64,000 bases of DNA. Source: Saccopteryx bilineata. Lineage: Eukaryota > Chordata > Mammalia > Chiroptera > Emballonuridae. The notes beneath the pieces were generated by a model. The model saw only the letters and a program-made list of their open reading frames with translations. It was not told where the DNA came from and did no database searches. The stretch is taken from positions 189,331,520 through 189,395,519 of the forward strand of contig NC_089491.1 in assembly GCF_036850765.1 (NCBI RefSeq). The letters are read 5' to 3'. Positions 24,100-35,845 of the stretch are shown here, in pieces (the stretch's first letter is position 1; each line of letters begins with the position of its first letter). The translations under genes were made by a program, and so were the position numbers.

Positions 24100-24270
24100 A
24101 TTTGAACATTTGCTCAGTTACTGAGTGTTGACTGTTGGCACAGCTCTAGACACTGAGGTCTCAGTAATAAATAAGGCAGAATTATTGCTTTCCAGAAGGC
24201 CACAGTGGAGTAGGCAAGTAAGAAAGTCAGCAAATTGACTACAAAATGGTAAATGCCAGAGCAGAGGCAC
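24100..24270 (-). mobile_element. LINE-2 fragment (minus strand)
   Basis: Contains 'ttactgagtgttgactgttggcacagctctagacactgaggtctcagtaataaataagg', the reverse complement of the L2 3' terminus, followed by 'tttccagaaggcc'. Confidence 0.5.
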
Positions 24271-24591
24271 ATAAAAAGTATGGCTTTTTCCAGTCTACCT
24301 GAATCATTACCAGCTAGAAGCAGTGGTCATTGGGACTTGGACATGAGCTGCAAAGTATAGAATGGTGACAACAATTCCAGTGCCATACGGACTTTTCCTG
24401 TGGGGAACTTTCCTGGACTCCTGCTCCCTGTGACAGCTCCTAACAGACTGAACTGTGGTTGGGTTGCATTTTTCAGGGATTTGGCATGGTGAGGGGGCCA
24501 ACTTGGACTTGGGGAACATGTTAAGGACACTACTCATTTATGGATTCTTGCTGTATTGGCCAAGAATTTGCTTAAAGGCTTTTAATCACTC

Positions 24592-25041
24592 TAAAAAAAA
24601 TAGAGGACTGGATGAAGAAGATGGGGCACATATACACCATGGTATATTATTCAGCTAGGAGAAATGGTGACATCGGATCACTTATAGCGGAATGGTAGAG
24701 TCTTGGTAGCATTGTGCGGAGTGAAATAAGCGAGTCAGAAAAAAACAGGAACTGCAGGATTCCATACATTAGTGGGACATAAAAGCGAGACTGAGAGGCA
24801 TGAACAGGAGTGTGGTGGCTATGGGGGGTGGGGGGAGGGAAGGAGGGAGAGGGGGAAGGGAGGGGGAGGGGTACAGAGAGAACTGGATGGAGGGTGGCAG
24901 AGGACGATCTCTCTCTGGGTGATGGGTATGCAACATAACTAAATGACAAGATAACCTGGAAATGTTTTCTTTGAATGTATGTACCCTGATTTATTGATGT
25001 CACCCCATTAAAATAAAAATTTATTTAAAAAAAAAAAAAAA
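24592..25041 (+). mobile_element. 5'-truncated L1 (3' end and 3' UTR)
   Basis: Starts in the last part of ORF2 ('atggggcacatatacaccatggtatattattcagc') and runs through the 'gtgaaataagcgagtcag' and 'attagtgggacataaaag' motifs and a G-rich 3' UTR (24821-24871) to a poly(A) tail at 25027-25041. It has few obvious decays, so it is a fairly recent retrotransposition event, truncated at the 5' end. Confidence 0.85.
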
Positions 25042-25879
25042 GTAGTACGAGAGTGCTAGAGCCTCAAAAGGTACTTTCCACAGCATCTAACCCTTGAGCT
25101 TCGTGTTAATAATAAGCAAATGCTAATCAAGTGGCCAGGTCAAGAAAGTAACATGCACAAAACTGCTGAGGCTTACTGGGAACTGTCAATAGCTCAATCA
25201 TATGGCACACACCAGGGATACATGTAGAGATGCAGTGGGACAGAAACCAGGTGGCCAGTTAGGGCCGGGTCATAGAGGTCTCTGCTTGATAAAAATGCAA
25301 CAGCATAACCCCATGTACATCCTTTAAATCAAAGTTGTGCCTAATATACCTAGCAAACACATGTTTATTGGTCCTTATAGCAAATTTAAATGAGTTGATT
25401 TGGTTGCCAACATTTAAAAATTATGAGCTTTGATGTGAAAAATCCAGATTTCTATCTTTTTTTTAGAACTCAGGAGATAATTCTGGACTCAATTTACCAA
25501 AGTCCAATTGATTAGTGCTAATGCTTCTGCCTTTAGATGGAGACAGACCTTCTATGCTCTATACACAATGCCCCATACACAATGCCCCTCCCGTGATCTC
25601 ATCCTCAATTCATTTGTGTTATGTGCCTGCCCCTGAAGACATCCACATTTACAAATCCTATTCTGCAATCTGTTGATCCAATCTGATACAGCTTCCTACA
25701 GTAAAGGGAAATAAATTGTAAGTTTCTATGGGAATTATGTTCTCAGTAGCTGGAAATTAAGCCTCTAGAAGCAAGCAAGCCTACGATTAAATAATGTCAA
25801 CAACACAAAAGAGAGCATCATGTTTCTAAGTGAGTTCTATGTGTTATATCTAATGACTAACAGCCAAAGGGGAAAGAGA

Positions 25880-27162
25880 AAATTCAGATAGAGTAACTCT
25901 TCAAAGAATGCAATACCATTTTGCATAACAACAAAAATTATAATACATCTAGGAATAAATATAAATAAAATGCAAGATAATTAGAGAAAAATAATAAAAC
26001 TATTAAATGATATAAAAGAAGACCAAAATAATTCAAGGATATTTTATATATTTTGGGGTGGGAATAATTCTTATTATGTTGAATCATTTTTAGGACAAAA
26101 TATTGACAATTTTACTTGTTTCGATCTAAAAATAAATACAACAATTTTCCCCAATTGTTATATAAATTCAGTGGAATTCCCCTCAACATCTGACCAGTGC
26201 TATTTACATAATTAGACAAGACAAGCCTGAAATTCATAGTCAAGTATAAAGGGCCAAGACCATTTTGAAGAATGGGCCATGCCATACCATATCAAAACAT
26301 ATTACCAAGCAATTATAACTTATGTGGCTCATTATGAACAAATAGAGAACCTAAAAACAGAATCATACAAATATGTGAAAACTTAGTATATGACAGAACT
26401 GACACCACAACTCAGTGGAGAAAGACTAGATTATTGAGTAAATGATGTTGGGGATAATTAGCTAGTTATACAGTAGAACTCAGATTCCTACCTCACACCA
26501 TACACATACTCCTCTTTTCAAAAAAAATTCAGATAGCTTAAAGGCCTAAATGAGACAAGCTAAAACTCTAAATAAATCTTCTAAACATATTATAAGTGGA
26601 ATACTTTATATTAAAGTAAAAAAAAATATTTATTTAAAACAAGCAACAAAAAGCACAAAGGATAATGGAAAATATTGATTTTTTTTTTTACTTTAAAGGC
26701 TTTTATATTAAAATTTCACTATTAACAAAGTTTAAAACTATTCATGGAATAGAGGAAGACTTATAATACATTTAATCAACAAAATATCAGTATCCAAAAC
26801 ATATTTTTTTAAAACTAAAATAATTGAGAAAAAAAATTGGCTAATAGAAAAATGGGCAAAAGCCTGTGGCCAGATAACTTAATTGATTAGAGCACCATTC
26901 TGATGTGCCATGGTTGTGGGTTCTATTCTTAGTTGAAGCACATACAAGAATTAAATCAACCAATGAGTGCATGGAAACAACAAATCAGTGTTTCTATCTC
27001 TTTCTCTTTCTCTCTCTAAAAATCAATAATTTTTTTAAATGGGCAAAAGACATAAACAGGCAATTCACAAGAAAAATAGCCAACAAAAATGGAAAAAGAT
27101 ATTCCACCTAACAGTGAGAGACCATTTCACACCCATCATTTTGCCATCATTAAAACATCTGG
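25880..27162 (+). mobile_element. Old degenerate L1 fragment
   Basis: AT-rich sequence with L1 ORF2 hallmarks, e.g. 'ccaagcaattataac', 'accatacacatactcc', and near 27045-27160 the region reading '…acaggcaattcacaag…gagagaccatttcacacccatc'. Many stops in all frames. Interrupted by a VES-like SINE and bounded on the right by the 5' end of the next L1. Confidence 0.65.
26863..27036 (+). mobile_element. VES-like bat SINE
   Basis: About 174 bp: diverged tRNA-like head (cctgtggccagataacttaa), 'gaagcacatacaagaattaaatcaacc', a (TCTCTT)n stretch and the short tail 'aaaaatcaataa', the general VES plan. Perfect 13-bp target duplication AAATGGGCAAAAG at 26850-26862 and 27037-27049. Confidence 0.8.
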
Positions 27163-27589
27163 TATTCCAGTCAAGATGGCAGAGTAGGTGGACACTGCAC
27201 TCAACTCCTCCGATGACCACATCAAAATTAAAACTAAATTATAGAATAGTCAACTCGTATAGCCATCTGAAAACTAGCTGAACAAAAGTTCTAAAACTAA
27301 AGATATAAAGAAGAAGTGATGCCGAGAACAGAAAGAGGGAAGGAGATACAAAATGAGCTGGATCTGCACCCACTTGTGGCAGTTGAGAGCGTCTTGAGGG
27401 ATATCTCAAGTGCAGAACTTCCCCCTGAGTGAAGGGCCTCAACTCCACACCAAACTCCCCAGCTGAAATATCAGCATTGGGAAGAGGAGCCCACCTAACA
27501 AGGCTGTGAAAATCAGCAGGGACTCTGTCTGTCTGAGTGAGACAGAGGGCTGATGGAAACCCAGGACCAACATACAAACTCTCACTCAT

Positions 27590-27941
27590 TTTTTTTTCTT
27601 AAGTGAGAAGCAGGGAGGCAGAGACAGACCCCTGCATGAGCCCTGACTGGGATCCACCTGGCAAGCCCCCTACTGGGCAATGCTCTGCCCATCTGGGGCC
27701 ATTGCTCCATTGCATGGGAACCGAGCTATTTTTAGCACCTGAGGCAAGGTCATAGAGCCATCCTCAGTTCCTAGGGCCAACTTGCTCCAACTGAGCCATA
27801 GCTGTGGAAGGGGAAGAGAGAGATAGAGAAAGTAAAAAGAGAGGAGGAGGTGTGGAGAAGCAGATGATCACTTCTCCTGTGTGCCCTGACTGGGAATTGA
27901 ACCCCGGAAGTCCATACACCACTGAGCCAACCAGCCAGGGC
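27590..27941 (-). mobile_element. Older long-type SINE inside the L1 5' UTR
   Basis: Minus-strand; oligo(T) at the left, then 'taagtgagaagcagggaggcag', ending '…gccaaccagccagggc'. The flanks share actctca/cattctt-like words, so the target duplication is decayed. Confidence 0.85.
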
Positions 27942-29099
27942 ATCACTCTCATTCTTAAGCCCTCACCTTGGGCTCTACTGGAGGAATAACAACTTGAGGG
28001 GTACCAGAGGCAAACAGAGAAAAGCTAAGTTGTGTGACTATGAAGCAAGGGCTGGAGGGACAGGCACTATATCCCTGTGCTGAGCCTTCTCTCCATGTGA
28101 CCAAATTTTAATCTACATTAGCCTAGGGAACTGCACTACCTCCACCCTGACAACTCCCTGAGGCCTTTCCCTATCACAAAGGTCTGCAGGCCCCAGACAG
28201 TGACAGCTGGCCTCAGTTTAGCCTGATACTTTTGCTGAGTAGCTTCAGGCCCACCACTGGTGCCAAATCTGAATCTAGTTACTGGTAAACATTATTCATG
28301 CTACCCTGGGGACTCCCTGAGATTTGACATCACCCAGCCTGAGGCTCTTTCAATGGCAAAGCCTTATGGGAAGCCAGCAGGCAGTAGCAGGTCTTAGGGT
28401 GCTTTAGGTCTTTTGCTGACCTGCCCCAGAGCCAGGACTGGTGGCAGCCAACCTCAGATCACAATATGCCTTCTCCCACACACATCCAGCCCCATCACAG
28501 GCAGCTACCAACCACAAATCACTTTGTAGCTCCTAATAAATAGCTCCAGGCCTGTTATAGTTGGTGTCTGACATTAACTTGCCCCAGAGTCTCTTTCAAG
28601 AGGTCTCAGAACCAATATACCTGGTTGCCAGCTTCAAACAAAAACAGAGCACCACCCAATTAGCTCCACAAGTAGCACCCCCAAAAGGATCTCTCAGCAG
28701 GCACCAGACCCCACTGGGGAAGATCTCACTCTGTGGATCTGTGGAGTTAGCCTTCAACAGCAGTTCATATACTATGGTTGTAGCCAATCCTCACAGGCCA
28801 GCCAGCCTGAAAGTCAATCCCGCCCACTGATGTGCCAACAGAAATCAAGGCTCAACTACAACAGGAGGGCACACACAACCCACACAAGAAACCCTCCTGA
28901 AGCACCCTGCTCAGGTGCTCAGAGAGATGGTGCCACTGGGCCCCACAGGACACCTACTGCATAAAATCACCCTGTCAAGACTGAGAGATGTACCAGATCT
29001 ACCTAATATACAGAAATAAGCCCAGAGAGGCAACCAAAAGGGGAGACAAAGAAACATGTCCCATATAAAATAAAAGAAATATCCAGGAAAAAAACCAAA

Positions 29100-29765
29100 T
29101 GGCATGGAAGCAAGTAATCCACTGGACACAGAGTTTAAAACACTGGTTAAAAGGATACTCAAGGAATTAAGAAGAAGAATAAAGTCAATAAGAACTTCAA
29201 CAAAGAGATAGTAAGCATAATAAAGGACATACAAACCATAAGAAATAATGAGTCAGAAATGAAGAATACACTAGAAGGAATTAACAGCAGATTAAATGAA
29301 GCAGAAGATCAAGTAAGTGATTTGGAAGACAACATAGCAGAAAACATCCAATCAGAATAGCAAAAAGAAAAAAGGAATTATAAAAATGAGAATAAAGGAA
29401 CTCTGGTACAACATCAAGCATAACAAAATTGACATTATAAGAGTACCAGAAGGAGAAAAGAGAGAGCAAGGAATTGAGAACCTATTTAAAGAAACAATGA
29501 TGGCAAACTTCCTTAACCTAGCAAAGGATAAAGACATGCAAGTTCAGAAAGCACAGAGACTCTCAAACAAGATAAACCTTAGATAACCACACAAAGACAC
29601 ATCATAATTTAAAATTGCAAAGGTGAAAGAAAAAGAAGGACTCTTAATAGCAGCAAGAGATAAACAGTTATTTACCTACAAGAGAGCTTCCATAAGACTG
29701 TCAGCTGATTCCTTGACAGAAACATTTCTGGCCAGAAGAAATTGGCATAAAACATTCTAAGTGAT
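29100..29765 (+). pseudogene. L1 ORF1 remnant
   Basis: Coiled-coil-like, Lys/Glu-rich stretches followed by an RRM-like part. Readable pieces include 'RVPEGEKREQGIENLFKE' (29433-29486), 'AKDKDMQVQKAQRLSNKI', and a later 'RASIRLSADSLTETFLARRN' just before 29760. ORF1p is the RNA-binding chaperone of L1. Stops and a frameshift interrupt it. Its C-terminal domain is lost where the first of two tandem SINEs begins (29773). Confidence 0.75.
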
Positions 29766-29772
29766 GAAAAGA

Positions 29773-30112
29773 GCCTGACCAGGCAGTGGCACAGTGGATA
29801 AAACATCGGATTGGGATGCGGAGGACCCAGGTTTGAGACCCCAAGGTCGCCAGCTTGAGCGCAGGCTCATCTGGTTTGAGCAAAGCTCACCAGCTTGGAC
29901 CCAAGGTTGGTGACTCGAGCAAGGGGTTACTCGGTCTGCTATAGCCCCACAGTCAAGGCACATATGAGAAAGCAATCAATGAACAACTAAGATGTTACAA
30001 TGTGCAACGAAAAACTAATGATTGATGATTCTCATCTCTCCATTACTGTCTGTCTGTCCCTGTCTATCCCTCTCTCTGACTCTCTCTCTGTCTCTGTTAA
30101 AAAAAAAAAGGC
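29773..30112 (+). mobile_element. GCCTGACCAGG-type SINE (first of tandem pair)
   Basis: Full-length copy from gcctgaccaggcagtggcac to its A-tail. It lies at the point where L1 ORF1 breaks off. Only about 20 bp separate it from the next SINE of the same family and orientation. Confidence 0.9.
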
Positions 30113-30130
30113 TATAATAAGAGAAAAAAA

Positions 30131-30456
30131 GCCTGATCAGGTGGTGGCGCAGTGGATAGAGTGTCAGACTGGGACATGGAGGCCCCAGGTTCGAGACCCT
30201 GAGGTTGCCAGCTTGAGCATAGGTTCATCTGGTTTGATTGAGCAAGGCTCACCAGCTTGAGCCTAAGGTCACTGGCTTGAGCAAGAGCTCACTTGGTCTG
30301 CTGTAGCCCCATGGTCAAGGCACATATGAGAAAGCAATCATGAACAACTAAGGATCCACAACGAAGAATTGATGTTTCTCATCTCTCCCCCTTCCTGTCT
30401 GTCTATCCCTATTTGTCCCTCTCTCTGACTTTCTCTGTCTCTGCCACAAAAAAAGG
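30131..30456 (+). mobile_element. GCCTGACCAGG-type SINE (second of tandem pair)
   Basis: Begins gcctgatcaggtggtggcgc, with the same body as the preceding copy, and ends in an A-rich tail. L1 resumes at about 30457, already inside ORF2. Confidence 0.9.
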
Positions 30457-31226
30457 AAAAAGAGACATTACATAATGGTAAAGGGATCAGTCCAACAAAA
30501 GGATATAACCCTTGTAAACATTTATACACCCAACATAGGCACACCTAAATATATAAAGCAAATAATAATAGACATAAAGTGAGATATCTACAACAATACA
30601 GTTATTGTAAGAGACGTAACATGCAATTGACAATAATAGATCTTTCAGACAGAAAATCAACAAGAAAGCAGTGGCCTTAAATGACACATTAGACCTGATG
30701 GATTTTGTTGATATTTTCAGAGCATTTCACCCACAAAACAAGTCTCAATAAATTTAATAAGACTAAAATCATCTCAAGCATCTTTTCTGACCACAATGGT
30801 CTGAAGTTAAAAATAAATTAAAAGGAAAAAGATCTGAAAAACACACAAACTTATGGAGGTTAAATAACATGTTACTACACACTGAATGGGTTAACAATGA
30901 GATCAAGGAAGAAATCAAAAGATACCTGAGACAAGTGAAAATGAAAACACGATGACCCAAAATCTATGGGACACAGCAAAAGCAGTTCTAAGAGGAAACT
31001 TTGTAGTAATACAAGACATCCTCAAGAAACAAGTCTCAAATAAACAATCTAACCTCACACCTAAAAACAAAACAAAACAAAAAACCCCAAAAATGAACAA
31101 CAAACAAAGCCCAAAGTGATTGGAAGAAAAAAAAATAAGGATCAGAGTGGCAATAAATGAAATAGAGTCTAAAAAATACAAAAGATTAGTGAAATCAAGA
31201 ACTGGTCCTTTAAGAAGATAAACAAG

Positions 31227-31546
31227 CTCAGTGGTAGAGCATCGGCCTGGCGTGCAGGAGTCCCGGGTTTGATTCCCAGCCAGGGCACACAGAAATGCCC
31301 ATCTGCTTCTCCATCTCTCCCCTTCTCCTTCCTCTCTGTCTCTTTCTTCCCCTCCTGCAGCCAAGGTTCCACTGGAGCAAGGTTGGCCCAGGCGCTGAGG
31401 ATGGCTAGAATGGCCCTGGTTGCAACAGAGCAACACCCCAGATGGGCAGAGCATCGCCCCCTGGTGGGCATGCGGGTGGATCCTGGTCAGGCGCATGCAG
31501 GAGTCTGTTTGACTGCCTCCCCGTTTCCAACTTCAGAAAAAAAAAA
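31227..31546 (+). mobile_element. Long-type SINE lacking its first bases
   Basis: Starts within the A box (ctcagtggtagagc) and lacks the usual GGCCCTGGCCGGTTG head. It still has a perfect 15-bp target duplication AAGAAGATAAACAAG at 31212-31226 and 31547-31561. The truncation therefore happened at insertion. Confidence 0.92.
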
Positions 31547-32439
31547 AAGAAGATAAACAAGATTGATAAACCTTTTAATCAGACTCATCAAGAAAAACAG
31601 AGACAAGAGTCAAATAAATAAAATCAGAAATAAAAGATAAATGAGATAAATGATAATTGACACCACAGAAATACAAAAGATTATTTAAAAATACTACAAA
31701 TGATTGTATGCCAACAAATCAGAAAATCTGGAAGAAATAATAAATTCTTAGAAACATATAATCTGCCAAGACTAAATCAAGAAGAAACAGAAAATCTGAA
31801 CAAACAGATCACTATAACAAAATGAAATCAGTGACCAAAAAACTTCCAAGAAACAAAAGTCCTGGCCCAAATGGTTTCACAGATAAATATTACCAGACAT
31901 TCAAAGAAGAACTAACACCTGTCCTTCTCTAACTATTCTAAAAAATTCAGGAGGAGTAAAGGCTCCCAAGCTCATTTTAAGAGGCCACCATTATCCTGAT
32001 TCCAAAACTAGGCAAAGACATTACAAAAAAAGAAAATTATAAGCCAATATTCCCAGTAAATATAGATGTAAAAATCCTTAACAAAATATTAGCAAACCAA
32101 ATTCAACAATATATTTAAAAGATTATACAGCGTGATCCAGTGAGATTTATTCCTCAGATGCAAGGTTGGTTCAATGTCCACAAATCAATTAACATGATAC
32201 ACCACATAAATAAAATGAAAGATAAAAATTACATCATTATATCAATAAATGCATTTGACAGAATCTAACATTTATTTATAATAAAAATTCTCAGCAAAGT
32301 GAGAACAGAGGAAATATACCTCAACATAATAAAAGTCATACATAACAAACCCACACTAACATTTACTCAATGGGAAAAGCTAAAAGTGTTTTCCTTAAGA
32401 TAGGAAATAAGGCAGGGTTGTCCACTTTCACGACATTTT

Positions 32440-32775
32440 TTTTTCTTCTTTTCCAAATGAGAAGAGGACAGATAGAGCAACAGACTCCTGCATGTGCCCA
32501 ACCGCGATCCACCCAGCAACCCATATATGGAGCTGATTCTCTGCCCATCTGGGACCATGCTCACAACCGAGCTAATTTTTAGCACCTGAGGCGGAGGCTC
32601 CACAGAGCCATTCTCAGCAGCCATGGCTGCAGGAAGGAAAAAGAGAAAGTTACAAGGGAGAAGGGGGAGGCATGGAAAAGCAAATAGTCACTTCTCCTGT
32701 GTACCCTGACAGGGAATCAAACCCGAACATCCACATGCTGGGCAGACGCTCTACCAATGAGCCAACTAGCCAAGG
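32440..32775 (-). mobile_element. Older long-type SINE in L1 ORF2
   Basis: Minus-strand, diverged ('…gccaactagccaagg' at the right). Target duplication ccactttca(c) on both sides (32422-32430 and 32777-32785). Confidence 0.85.
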
Positions 32776-32964
32776 CCACTTTCACCATTTTTATTCAATA
32801 TTGTATCAGACATCTTAGCTAAAGCAATCAGACCAAAAAAAAAAAAAAAAAAAAAATGAAAGGCATCCGATTGGAAAGGCTGAAGTAAAACTGTTATTAT
32901 TTTCAGATGACATGATACTGTATATAGAGAATCCTAAAGGTTTCACCAAAAAACTACTTGCACT

Positions 32965-33349
32965 GGCCCTGGCCGGTTGGCTCAGTGGTAGAGCGTCGGC
33001 CTGGTGTGCAGGAGTCCCGGGTTTGATTCCCAGCCAGGACACAGGAGAAGCACCCCTCTGCTTCTCCACTCCTCCCCCTCTCTTTCCTCTCTGTCTCTCT
33101 TTTTCCCTCCTGCAGCCGAGGCTCCATTGGAGCATAGTTGGCCCGGGCGCTGAGGATGGCTCCATGGCCTCTACCTCAGGCGCTAGAATGGCTCTGGTCG
33201 CAACAGAGCAATGCCCCAGATGGGCAGAGCATCACCCTCTGGTGGGCATGCCAGGTGGATCCCGGTTGGGCACATGCGGGAGTCTGCCTCCCCATTTCCA
33301 ACTTCAGAAAAATACAAAAAAAACAAAACAAAACAAAAAAACCAAAAAC
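32965..33349 (+). mobile_element. Long-type SINE in L1 ORF2
   Basis: Intact head ggccctggccggttggctca; tail of A-rich (AAAC)n. Target duplication about 14 bp (AAACTACTTGCACT) at about 32951-32964 and 33350-33363. It interrupts the reverse-transcriptase domain about 50 bp after the FSDD box. Confidence 0.93.
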
Positions 33350-33849
33350 AAACTACTTGCACTGATAAATGAACTCAGTAAAGTAACAGGATACAAATTA
33401 ATATTCAGAAATCAGTTGCATTTTTATACACGAATACTGAACTCTCAGAGAAATTAAGAAACAATCTTATTTACAATTGCATTTTTAAAAAATGTCTAGG
33501 AATCAATTTAACCAAGGCATTAAAAGACCTGTATTTGGAAACTTACAAGACACTGAAGAAAATATTTAAAGAAAATACAAATATATTGAAGCATATACTA
33601 TAATCTTAGATAAGAAGATTAATGTCATAAAAATATCCATACTATCCAAAGCAATCTATACATCCAATGCAATCCCTATTAAAATACCAATGGTATTTTT
33701 CACAGAGCAAGAACAAATAACCCTAAAATTTATATGAAAGCACAAGATCTCAAGTATCCACAGCAATCTTGAGGAAGAAGAACAAAGTTGGGGAATCATG
33801 CTATCTGATATCAAACTATACTACAAAGCTATCAGAACAGTATGGTGCT

Positions 33850-34145
33850 GCCTGACCAGGCGGTGGAGCAGTGAATAGAGTGTCTGACTGGGATGCAGAG
33901 GACCCAGGTTCAAGATCCTGAGGTTGCCAACTTGAGCGTGGGCTCATCTAGCTTGAGCAAAAGCTCACCAGCTTGGACCCAAGGTCACTGGCTCGAGCAA
34001 GGGGTTACTTGGTCTGCTGAAGCCCTGCGGTCAAGGTACATATGAGAAAGCAATCAATGAACAACTAAGGTGTGTCTGTCCCTATCTATCTCTCTCTCTG
34101 GCTCTATCTCTGTCCCTGTATAAAATATTAAAAAAAAAAAAAAAA
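33850..34145 (+). mobile_element. GCCTGACCAGG-type SINE
   Basis: Full-length copy with poly(A). Imperfect target duplication gaacagtatggtgctg / gaacaatacagtgctg, showing that both copies have aged. Confidence 0.88.
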
Positions 34146-34306
34146 GAACAATACAGTGCTGACACAAAAGCAAATACATAGATAAATGGAACAGGATAGA
34201 GAACCCAGAAATAAGCAAATGCCTTATGTGGTCAATTAATATATGACAAAGGAAGCAAGACTATACAAGAAAGTAAAGACTGTCTGTTCAACAAATGGTG
34301 CTCAGA

Positions 34307-34470
34307 GCCTGACCTATGGTGGCGCAGTGGATAAAGCGTTGACCTGGAACACTGAGGTCACTGGTTCGAAACCCTGGGCTTGCCTGGTCAAGGCACATAT
34401 AGGAGTTGATGCTTCCTGCTCCTCCCCCTACCTCTCACTCTCCTCTCTAAAAATGAATAAATTAAAAACA
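34307..34470 (+). mobile_element. Short GCCTGACCTGTGG-type SINE
   Basis: About 165 bp: gcctgacctatggtggcgca, 'gaaaccctgggcttgcctgg', 'gttgatgcttcctgctcctc', A-rich tail. Target duplication acaaatggtgctcag / acaaatggtgctgag with one mismatch. Confidence 0.92.
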
Positions 34471-35845
34471 AAACAAATGGTGCTGAGAAAATTGAAAAGA
34501 TACTTGCAAAAAAATGAAACTAGACCACCTTCTTACACCATATACATGAATAAATTCAAACTGAATTAACAACATAAATGTGAGACGCAAAACCATAAAA
34601 CTCCTAGAAGAAAACATAGGCAGTAAACTTTCTCTTAGTAATATTCCTTCTGATATATCTCCTTGGGCAAGGGAAACAAAAGAAAAAAATAAACAAATGA
34701 GACTACATCAAGCTGAAAAGTTTTTGCATAGCAAAGGAAACCATCAACAAATAAAAGGACAACCCACTGGCTAGGAGAACAAGTTCATGAATGATACATC
34801 TGATAAAGGTTAATATCCAAAATTTATAAAGAACTTATATAACTCAACACCAAAAAATAAGCAGCCAATTAAAATATGGGCAGAGGATCTAAATAGACAC
34901 TTCTCCAAAGAGAACAACCAAATGTCCAATAGACAAAGAAAAAAACCTCAATATCATTAATCATAAGATAAATGCAAATTAAAACTATAATGAGATATCA
35001 CCTCACACCTGTCAGAATGGCGCTCATCAATAAATCAACAAACAACAATTGTTGGCAAGAAGGTGGAAAAAAAGGAACTCCCACTATTGGTGGGATTACA
35101 AATTGGTGCAGCCACTATGAAAAATAATATGGAGGTTCCTCAAAAAATTAAAAATAGAACTACCTATGACTCACCAATTGTATAATACTTCTGAATATGT
35201 ACCCAAAGAAACCCAAAACACTAATTCAAAAACATATATGCACCCTTATGCTGTTGCAGTATAATTTACCATAGCCAAGATATGGAAGCAATCCAAGTGC
35301 CCATCAATAGATGAATGGATAAATATGGCATGGTAGATATATCCAATGAAATATTACTCGCCATAAAAAAGAATGAAATCTTATCATTTGCAGCATCATG
35401 GATGGACTTAGAGAGTATTATGCTAACTGAATAAAGTCAGACAAAGAAAGATAAATACTATATAATTCTTCTTATAAATGGAATCTAAAAAACAAAATAA
35501 ATAAATAAAACAGAAACAGACTCACAGATTCAGAGAACAAACTGAGGGTTGCCAGATGGGAGGAGGTTAAAGCAATGGGTAAAAAAGGTAGAGGGATCAA
35601 AAAGGACAAATTTGTTGCTACAAAATAGTCATGGAGATGGCAAGTATAGCATAGAATATACAATCAACAATATTGTGATAACTATGTATGGTGTAAGTTT
35701 GGTACTAGAAATATTGGGGGGGATCACTTTGTAAATTATAGAAATGTCTAGTCACTGTGCTGTACACCTGAAACTAATATAAAATAATATTGAGTGTCAA
35801 CTGTAACTGAAAAACACAATTAAAATAAATAAAAAAATAAACTTA

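Larger units (their letters stand above)
30457..35240 (+). pseudogene. L1 ORF2 remnant (endonuclease - reverse transcriptase)
   Basis: The first readable part is inside the endonuclease domain (about 30470-30540, 'IMVKGSVQQKDITLVNIYTP'), so the endonuclease N-terminus is missing. The reverse-transcriptase domain follows. The catalytic box reads FSDD (32900-32911) in 'LLFSDDMILYIENPKG', where L1s usually have FADD. C-terminal parts are split by further SINEs. Multiple stops and frameshifts are present, so this is a dead copy. In life ORF2p nicks target DNA and reverse-transcribes L1 and SINE RNAs. Confidence 0.8.
27163..35845 (+). mobile_element. Near-complete, defective L1 carrying eight SINE insertions
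   Basis: This begins with an L1-type 5' UTR (including 'tcaagatggcagagt', a YY1-like motif at the expected 5' position near 27172). It continues through ORF1 and ORF2 remnants and ends in an A-rich tail near 35845. Eight SINEs interrupt it: 27590, 29773, 30131, 31227, 32440, 32965, 33850 and 34307. Without them it is about 6 kb, near the expected full length. Both ORFs carry stops and frameshifts, and the ORF1-ORF2 junction is missing, so it cannot be active. It alone contributes about 8.7 kb of intron 14. Confidence 0.85.
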
